The notes under the pieces are model-generated. The model worked only from the letters and a program-made list of their open reading frames with translations, did not search any database and had not been told where the DNA came from. Of a stretch of DNA of 5,250 nt, positions 1 to 3,842 are shown in pieces. Source of the stretch: an uncultured Lachnospiraceae bacterium (GTDB taxonomy: Bacteria; Bacillota_A; Clostridia; Lachnospirales; Lachnospiraceae). Each line of letters begins with the position of its first letter. The first letter of the stretch is position 1. The DNA is taken from NCBI GenBank assembly GCA_946614075.1, contig CAMOGO010000111.1, positions 1-5,250 of the forward strand, written 5' to 3'. Position numbers and translations under genes: made by a program.

Positions 1-44
1 AGAATTTTCTTTGCGGGTAAGTCTGCGTGTACTTTGATTGGCAT
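1..44 (-). CDS. metA: Homoserine O-acyltransferase (MetA family), N-terminal fragment
   Basis: Only the first 14 complete codons are in the window, reading MPIKVHADLPAKKI and continuing off the left edge. The pattern MPI-[RK]-V-x-x-[ED]-LPA-x-x-x-L is the characteristic N-terminus of MetA; E. coli MetA begins MPIRVPDELPA. MetA transfers an acyl group (succinyl or acetyl, depending on active-site residues not visible here) from its CoA ester to homoserine, the first step committed to methionine. It acts in the cytoplasm. The start is fixed by a strong AGGAGG on the minus strand (CCTCC at 50-54) five bases before the ATG. The T-box leader directly upstream, a device that senses uncharged tRNA, supports an amino-acid biosynthesis gene. 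Acetyl versus succinyl specificity cannot be judged. The identification is good despite the short length because motif, start and leader agree. Confidence 0.82.
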   Translation of the reverse strand, partial: MPIKVHADLPAKKI

Positions 45-76
45 GATGTCCTCCTATGGTTCGTAAAAATGTGGAT

Positions 77-93
77 GCAACGCTTCGCGTTGC
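77..93 (-). repeat. Short perfect hairpin in the metA leader, downstream of the T-box terminator
   Basis: GCAACGC (77-83) and GCGTTGC (87-93) form a perfect 7-bp stem closing a three-base loop. On the transcribed strand the centre reads GCGAAGC with a GAA loop. A one-base bulge allows three further pairs outward (73-75 with 94-96). It lies between the T-box terminator and the metA ribosome binding site, so it is transcribed only when the T-box reads through. There is no U-tract, so it is not an intrinsic terminator. Its role is unknown; it could affect mRNA stability or be a small dispersed palindrome. Confidence 0.6.
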
Positions 94-102
94 TCCTTAT
101 TA

Positions 103-159
103 TATGATATCGCTCCTACGGATTGCTTCGCTGCTTCGCAGCGACCGGGCGATATCATA
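103..159. repeat. Nested palindromic element with GATATC arms next to the T-box terminator
   Basis: ATGATATCGC (104-113) is the exact reverse complement of GCGATATCAT (149-158), and one more pair (103 with 159) gives 11-bp arms. Inside them is a second perfect hairpin, CGCTGC (129-134) with GCAGCG (138-143) around TTC, plus one further pair (128 with 144). The nested, compact structure resembles miniature palindromic repeats (REP- or MITE-like) found in bacterial spacers. There is no coding capacity and no clear target-site duplication. The outer right arm abuts the U-tract of the T-box terminator. Confidence 0.6.
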
Positions 160-192
160 AAAAAACCCGCCCTTGCACATGTCAAGGGCGGG
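159..192 (-). terminator. T-box-controlled intrinsic terminator upstream of metA
   Basis: On the minus strand, CCCGCCCTTG (192-183) pairs with CAAGGGCGGG (175-166) in a perfect 10-bp GC-rich stem around a 7-base loop, followed by seven U (165-159). It begins 12 bases after the T-box sequence (217-205), the normal position for the attenuator terminator of a T-box leader. Charged tRNA should favour this hairpin and stop transcription. Uncharged tRNA should stabilise the competing antiterminator and allow read-through to metA. Confidence 0.92.
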
Positions 193-489
193 ATCATAAA
201 ATCTCGCGTTACCACCTATCTTCGTCTGCTCCTCACGGATACAGGCCTTATCAAGTACGGATGGAAATGGCTGTCCCGGTAAAGGGCTTCGCATCGCCGT
301 CGATACTCTAACGCTGTAATGGGCGCTCCCATCGCAGCCTTCTGGTCATGCGGCCAGTCGGTGCGCGGCTCCGAGACCATCTTCAGCAGTGCCCTCCGTG
401 CTCCTTCTCAACCTGGCGGAGCTCTCTGTGACATCCTTCACTGCGTACTCTTCTCTTCACAGCCTTTGTGATATCTGGTTTTCTAAAAT
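159..489 (-). ncRNA. T-box riboswitch leader of metA
   Basis: Transcribed on the minus strand, this leader shows T-box landmarks in order. These are a Stem I start with AGAGTACGCAG (about 453-443), the CAGAGAGCTCCG block (about 427-416), a specifier region GAAGATGGTCTCGGAGCC (384-367), the CGTTAGAG block after Stem I (about 314-307), the antiterminator T-box AGGTGGTAACGCG (217-205), and the terminator at 192-159. The UGGU bulge would pair with an ACCA tRNA 3' end, matching the A discriminator of tRNA-Met. AUG (380-378) is the likely specifier given metA downstream; an overlapping GAU (381-379) is the alternative register. The start is inferred from the promoter at 497-525. The leader fills the long gene-free stretch upstream of metA. 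T-box identity is firm; the Met assignment is inferred. Confidence 0.93.
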
Positions 490-496
490 TGAAAGC

Positions 497-525
497 ATCA
501 TACCACGCAAACGGATAAATGTCAA
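497..525 (-). promoter_or_regulatory. Sigma-A promoter for the metA T-box leader
   Basis: On the minus strand a perfect -35 TTGACA (525-520) and a -10 TATGAT (502-497) are separated by exactly 17 bases. Transcription should start near 490, directly before the T-box Stem I sequence. The near-consensus strength fits a gene controlled mainly by attenuation. It lies 52 bases beyond the flavoprotein stop codon, so metA has its own promoter. No recognisable terminator separates the two genes, so flavoprotein transcripts may also enter the T-box leader. Confidence 0.9.
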
Positions 526-532
526 CGTCGCT

Positions 533-596
533 TTATTCAGAAACGTACTCGCTGTTTTCGCCAAACGTGTCTGCTGCTTATTCGGAAACGTACTCG
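533..596 (-). repeat. Duplicated 3' end of the flavoprotein gene (two copies, 45 bp apart)
   Basis: Minus-strand CGAGTACGTTTCCGAATAA (596-578), which holds the final codons and stop of the flavoprotein gene, recurs as CGAGTACGTTTCTGAATAA (551-533). That is 18 of 19 bases identical at an offset of exactly 45 bases, or 15 codons. Because the offset is a multiple of three, the bases after the first stop stay open in frame and read AADTFGENSEYVSE followed by a second TAA. The intervening bases share little beyond a GGCGA block with the matching upstream segment. Confidence 0.8.
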
Positions 597-2194
597 ACCA
601 TAGCGTCGCCGGCTACGATACCGGAGGTGTATGCCAGACCAAGGGAAGCGCCTTCGTTGTTGTAGTACGGGGAGGTGTACAGGGAGCCGTTGTCAACGCC
701 GGCTACGTACAGACCCGGGATGGGCTCCATAGCGGAGGTCAGGGCACGGCACTTGTCGTCGGTCTTTACGCCGCCGAAGGTGCACCATGCGCTTGCATAG
801 TACTGGAATGCATAGTACGGAGGGGTTGCCAGAGCCTTCATCAGGTAGGAGGATTTTCCAAACACGGTGTCCTCGCCAGCCTCGCACATAGCATTGTACT
901 CCTCGACCGTCTTAGGCAGGTTCGGAAGGTTGAAGTACTCAGCGATCTCCTCAAGAGTGTCAGCCTTGAATGCCCAGCCGTTCTCGATATCGGTCTCGAG
1001 AGCCTCTGCATTGCCCTCAGCCTTCTGGGTGCCGTTGGCACCGGTCCACCACTCCTCGGGGCGGCCATAGTATCCGTACATACCCTCTTCCGGATCGCCG
1101 AACTTCTCAAAAGCTTCCTGGTCAAGGATTGCGTAGTAGATACCCTCACGCAGAGAGCACTCACCACCGACGGACAGAGCATCGTCGCTCATGTACTGCT
1201 CGTTCATGTAGCGGTCGCCGTTCATGTTGACCATGAGCTGGCCGTAAACAGCATAGTTCAGGTTCGGGGAAGGATTCATATTGCGGTTGGAGGTAGCGGT
1301 TGCGCCGCCGAACTCGTTTGCGCAGATTGCCCAGTTGCGGTCAGCAACGCCGCCTGCTTCCAGGACCATGTCATAGCCCTCGCCGTTGCTCAGGGTGTTG
1401 CCCAGCGGATAAACGGTCATGTCGCCGAAGTGCTCCTTCAGGCGGGCATCGTTTCCAAGATAGCCGCCGCAAGCGACAAGGACTGCCTTGCAGTTGACCT
1501 GGATATATGCGGAGTTGTCATCATCGTAAGCGATAACGCCGCAGACAGCGCCGTTGTCATCCTTCAGGATTTTCTTTCCTGCTGTGAACTCACGGACCTC
1601 ACCGCCCATTTCTACAAATGCGTCTACCAGCGGCTGGAAGCGGTCTGCGCCACGCAGCTGCGTGCCTTCCTCGTTCTGGAAATTGTGACGTGCGCGGAAG
1701 CCGACACCGTATGCATCCTTGCGGAGACCCATGCGGACGCCGTTGTCTGCGAAATGGCTGTAAGCGCGGTTGCCCTGCTCGATTGCCTTGTGGAGCAGCA
1801 GAGCGTTTACGGTACCATGGGAGAAGCCGTACATATGATCAAAAAGGGTCTTGACGGTGACAACTGCGTCTTCCTCTTCCTGACGTGCCGTCTCAGCCAG
1901 AGCCGGACCACCAGCGTTAGCGCCGTTTGCGACACCAATGAAGCCCTTCTCCAGTACGATACAGGAAACACCGGCCTCTGCGACCGTAAGAGCAGCCTGG
2001 ATACCGGCAGCACCTAAACCGATCACGCAGACATCGGTTTCCAGAGTTTCAGAGATCTCGATCTCTTCTTCCATCTCGGCATCCTTTGCAGCCTCTTCCT
2101 CAGCCAGGACAGGCATGGAAGCCATCGCCGCAACAGCCATCGTGCCGACACCGGCACTCTTCAGGAAAGTTCTTCTGTTCATTTCTCTCATCAT
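578..2194 (-). CDS. Tat-exported FAD-dependent reductase, fumarate reductase flavoprotein superfamily
   Basis: A 538-residue protein. Residues 6-12 (NRRTFLK) form a twin-arginine motif, followed by a hydrophobic stretch to about 31 ending in PVLA, a plausible signal peptidase site, then a very acidic linker (32-53). The FAD Rossmann motif GLGAAG is at 59-64 with the acidic ribose-binding E82; VLVACGGY is at 238-245. The C-terminal FAD segment runs from GGVKTD (474-479) through PIPGLYVAG (491-499) to the end. This is the FAD_binding_2/FrdA-type fold, expected to reduce a small organic acceptor outside the membrane. The usual fumarate-site pieces differ: the R-D pair after G-x-R-x-x-N-E is S-D (336-337), and the H-G-x-N-R-L-G-G-N-A-like loop is PYYNNEGASLG (509-519). 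Fumarate itself is therefore unlikely. There is no FMN-binding or haem domain, so an external electron donor is needed. The start has AAGGAG six bases upstream (2206-2201). The substrate is unknown; urocanate- or bile-acid-type reductases are relatives. Confidence 0.88.
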   Translation of the reverse strand: MMREMNRRTFLKSAGVGTMAVAAMASMPVLAEEEAAKDAEMEEEIEISETLETDVCVIGLGAAGIQAALTVAEAGVSCIVLEKGFIGVANGANAGGPALAETARQEEEDAVVTVKTLFDHMYGFSHGTVNALLLHKAIEQGNRAYSHFADNGVRMGLRKDAYGVGFRARHNFQNEEGTQLRGADRFQPLVDAFVEMGGEVREFTAGKKILKDDNGAVCGVIAYDDDNSAYIQVNCKAVLVACGGYLGNDARLKEHFGDMTVYPLGNTLSNGEGYDMVLEAGGVADRNWAICANEFGGATATSNRNMNPSPNLNYAVYGQLMVNMNGDRYMNEQYMSDDALSVGGECSLREGIYYAILDQEAFEKFGDPEEGMYGYYGRPEEWWTGANGTQKAEGNAEALETDIENGWAFKADTLEEIAEYFNLPNLPKTVEEYNAMCEAGEDTVFGKSSYLMKALATPPYYAFQYYASAWCTFGGVKTDDKCRALTSAMEPIPGLYVAGVDNGSLYTSPYYNNEGASLGLAYTSGIVAGDAMVEYVSE

Positions 2195-2241
2195 TTCAGA
2201 CTCCTTTTCTTTATTATTGTGATGTTGTAAGACATTAATAT

Positions 2242-2251
2242 CTGTTAACAG
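2242..2251. promoter_or_regulatory. Perfect palindrome at the flavoprotein transcription start
   Basis: CTGTTAACAG is a perfect 10-bp palindrome eight bases downstream of the -10 box, roughly at +1 to +10 of the predicted flavoprotein transcript. This is a classic place for a repressor operator. The regulator is unknown and none is encoded in the window. A 10-bp palindrome can arise by chance, so this is only a candidate. Confidence 0.35.
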
Positions 2252-2258
2252 CCACTAA

Positions 2259-2287
2259 ATTATACACAACAGCTCGGTCTCTGTAAA
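2259..2287 (-). promoter_or_regulatory. Sigma-A promoter of the flavoprotein gene
   Basis: On the minus strand, -35 TTTACA (2287-2282) and a consensus -10 TATAAT (2264-2259) are separated by 17 bases. The -10 is preceded by TGTG, an extended -10 feature. The predicted start near 2252 gives a leader of about 58 bases before the ATG at 2194. The promoter is divergent from the dapA promoter about 75 bp away and is flanked by two palindromes that could bind regulators. Confidence 0.85.
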
Positions 2288-2302
2288 GTTCTTATGAAGA
2301 AC
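2288..2302. promoter_or_regulatory. Inverted repeat directly upstream of the flavoprotein -35 box
   Basis: GTTCTT (2288-2293) and AAGAAC (2297-2302) are perfect 6-bp inverted arms around ATG. The repeat abuts the -35 hexamer (2282-2287) without a gap, centred near -43 of the predicted start. That position suits an activator contacting RNA polymerase or a repressor covering the -35. The cognate regulator cannot be identified. Confidence 0.45.
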
Positions 2303-2362
2303 AAAAACGGTATTTTGCGAAATATGACTCACGAACCGTCCCCTCTCTTCCCCTTTGCTATC

Positions 2363-2391
2363 TGGACAGCCACAATACTTAGTGGTATGAT
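2363..2391 (+). promoter_or_regulatory. Sigma-A promoter of dapA
   Basis: -35 TGGACA (2363-2368) and -10 TATGAT (2386-2391) have a 17-base spacer, and TGG just before the -10 gives an extended -10 element. The start should be near 2398, leaving a leader of about 88 bases. That is too short for a lysine riboswitch, and no lysine-riboswitch or T-box sequence is visible, so dapA shows no RNA-level lysine control here. A weak stem ATGGA/TCCAT sits in the leader. Confidence 0.85.
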
Positions 2392-2485
2392 GATTGTACT
2401 TGCATAAATACAGGCAGGCGATGGACCCTGCTGCGACCGATCCATGTGAAGACTACGAATATCCAAAAGAAGAAGGAGATTTATC

Positions 2486-3373
2486 ATGACGAAGAATCCT
2501 ATTTTCAAAGGTGCGGCGACTGCGCTGATCACACCGATGAATGAGAAAGGGGTCGATTACGAGGCGCTTGGACGTCTCATCGACTGGCAGATCGAGGAGG
2601 GGATCGACGGCCTCGTCATCGCCGGCACGACGGGTGAGAAGTCCACACTGGGCAATGAGGAGCACCTGGATGTCCTGCGTTTTTCCATCGAGCGTGCAGC
2701 CGGACGTGTCCCGATCGTTGCGGGTACCGGCTCCAACGATACCGCTCATGCCATCCATATGTCCACAGAGGCTTGCGCGATGGGTGCGGATGCGCTGCTG
2801 TGTGTCACCCCTTATTACAATAAGACGACCCAGAAGGGTCTGGTCAAGATGTACGAGACCATCGCGGATGCTGTGACGAAGCCGATCATCATCTACAATG
2901 TTCCGTCCCGTACCGGTGTCAGCATCGAGCCTGAGACCTATGCCGCGCTGGCGGATCATCCGATGATCGCCGGCATCAAGGAGGCCAACAGTGACATCGC
3001 GAAGATCGTCAAGACCGCCACCCTGGTCGGCGACCGCCTTGACATCTACTCCGGCAACGATGACCAGATCGTCCCGATCCTGTCCATGGGCGGCAGCGGT
3101 GTCATCTCCGTCCTGTCGAACCTGATGCCGAAGCAGACCTCCGAGCTGTGCCACCGTTTCTTTGACGGGGATGTCGCAGGGGCCCGCGAGATGCAGTGCC
3201 GCTACCTGCCTCTCATCAATGCCCTCTTCTCCGAGGTCAACCCGATTCCGGTCAAGGCCGCTATGGCTGCCATGGGCTATTGCGAGAACTATGTCCGTCT
3301 GCCGCTGACTCCGATGGAGGATGCACACTGGCAGAAGTTGAAAGCACTCATGGAGGAGCAGGGACTGATCTAA
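2486..3373 (+). CDS. dapA: 4-hydroxy-tetrahydrodipicolinate synthase
   Basis: A 295-residue cytoplasmic TIM-barrel enzyme of the DapA/NanA lyase family. It condenses pyruvate with aspartate semialdehyde, the first committed step to diaminopimelate (peptidoglycan) and lysine. Key residues are present: Schiff-base lysine K165 in GIKEA; Y137 in YNVPSRTG with R142 (which binds the aspartate semialdehyde carboxylate); the GTTGE loop with T48/T49 (47-51); Y111 in TPYYN; and NPIPVK near 252-257. Together these are typical of true DapA rather than sialate lyase. Length is near the family norm of about 290. The start follows AAGGAG (2473-2478) by seven bases and agrees with the family N-terminus. Against the E. 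coli lysine-binding site (S48, A49, H53, H56, N80, E84, Y106), this protein has K52, S53, N57, H60, N84, H88 and Y110, so lysine feedback may be weak or absent. It is transcribed alone and ends at the terminator at 3577-3621. Confidence 0.95.
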   Translation: MTKNPIFKGAATALITPMNEKGVDYEALGRLIDWQIEEGIDGLVIAGTTGEKSTLGNEEHLDVLRFSIERAAGRVPIVAGTGSNDTAHAIHMSTEACAMGADALLCVTPYYNKTTQKGLVKMYETIADAVTKPIIIYNVPSRTGVSIEPETYAALADHPMIAGIKEANSDIAKIVKTATLVGDRLDIYSGNDDQIVPILSMGGSGVISVLSNLMPKQTSELCHRFFDGDVAGAREMQCRYLPLINALFSEVNPIPVKAAMAAMGYCENYVRLPLTPMEDAHWQKLKALMEEQGLI

Positions 3374-3380
3374 AGATTCA

Positions 3381-3503
3381 AGATCCTGTCGATAGCTTTG
3401 GGTGAAACTGAGCCAGATCTATCAGAATGTCGGACGCTTTGGATAAAGTCGGGACTGTTCTTTCAGTATGTCGGGCGCTCGGATGGAATTGCGACCTGAT
3501 CTT
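3381..3503. repeat. Three degenerate 41-nt tandem units downstream of dapA
   Basis: Units 3381-3421, 3422-3462 and 3463-3503 each carry TGTCG at the same offset (3387, 3428, 3469), a period of exactly 41. Ungapped, units two and three match at 27 of 41 positions and units one and two at 23 of 41. Conserved blocks are TCAG-x-ATGTCGG, GCTTTGG and a terminal CTGxTCT-like motif. A period of 41 is not a multiple of three, and stops interrupt the frames, so this does not look coding. The units lie in the dapA 3' untranslated region. Confidence 0.6.
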
Positions 3504-3516
3504 TTCCTGTTGAAAC

Positions 3517-3818
3517 ACAGGGAAAATCTGTCTTCTATCGTCGTCTCCATGGCGGAAAAAAAAAAAGCAAAAAAAGGACATGGAAACAAGGCTAAATTAA
3601 GCTTGTTTCCATGTCTTTTTTATACTTCAACAACCTTTTAGTCCATGGAACTATGGATTGTCACATAAGATTTCCCTGTTTTTTTTGTCTCTCAGCTTGC
3701 AAAGATTCTCAAAACTCCCATGGAATAACGGGCATTTTCCAGCTGTTTCCCTGTACTACGAAGAAAAGCTCGATTTCTATGCCATGGAACTGATAAGGAA
3801 TCTCGTTGTTTTCCCTGT
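3517..3818. repeat. Array of five units with conserved ends and a variable 20-nt core
   Basis: Three plus-strand units have the form CCATGGAA-N20-TTTCCCTGT, each 37 bases: 3643-3679, 3718-3754 and 3782-3818. The 28-base distance between end motifs is identical in all three, while the 20 inner bases are unrelated. A fourth unit at 3578-3614 has the same geometry with ACATGGAA and TTTCCATGT ends and forms the terminator hairpin. A fifth at 3517-3552 is inverted (ACAGGGAAA to TCCATGG) and one base shorter. Start-to-start distances are 61, 65, 75 and 64. The end motifs are imperfect inverted repeats of each other (GGAA with TTCC, plus flanking pairs). It is not a CRISPR array, because the core of each unit varies. 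It occupies the convergent dapA/panF spacer, mostly the panF 3' untranslated region. I do not recognise the family. Confidence 0.7.
3569..3621. terminator. Bidirectional intrinsic terminator between dapA and panF
   Basis: GACATGGAAACAAG (3577-3590) pairs perfectly with CTTGTTTCCATGTC (3602-3615), a 14-bp stem with an 11-base loop. Six T follow on the plus strand (3616-3621) and seven A precede it (3569-3575), giving a U-tract on both strands. It should stop dapA transcripts from the left and panF transcripts from the right. It leaves unusually long 3' untranslated regions: about 240 bases for dapA and about 270 for panF. Confidence 0.93.
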
Positions 3819-3842
3819 GCAGTGCTGCCAGGTTTCCTTTCC

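Noticed and set aside
389..2017. Long plus-strand open frame of 542 codons opposite the flavoprotein
   Set aside because: It is the antisense shadow of the flavoprotein gene, overlaps the T-box leader, has no ribosome site and encodes a low-complexity V/A/C-rich sequence with no recognisable motif.
2307..2339. Nested weak inverted repeats (ACGGT/ACCGT around TATTT/AAATA) between the divergent promoters
   Set aside because: The arms are only 5 bp with long or AT-rich interiors, so they are expected by chance in such DNA. No promoter element is overlapped.
2398..2485. Possible riboswitch in the dapA leader
   Set aside because: It is only about 88 bases, with one weak 5-bp stem (ATGGA/TCCAT), no lysine-box or T-box sequence and no terminator.
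2453..3328. Minus-strand open frame of 291 codons opposite dapA
   Set aside because: It is a shadow of dapA, rich in D, G, R and H with no domain. The plus-strand DapA identity is unambiguous.
3427..3513. A 28-codon plus-strand frame (MSDALDKVGTVLSV...) that faintly recalls the end of a Cro/HipB-type helix-turn-helix domain
   Set aside because: It has no ribosome site, lies inside the 41-nt repeats, and in-frame and neighbouring-frame stops leave no room for the rest of the domain. The likeness is probably chance.
3517..3818. CRISPR-like array, given about 37-nt units with 25-38-nt gaps
   Set aside because: The inner 20 bases of each unit are unrelated, one unit is inverted, and no cas genes or leader are present.
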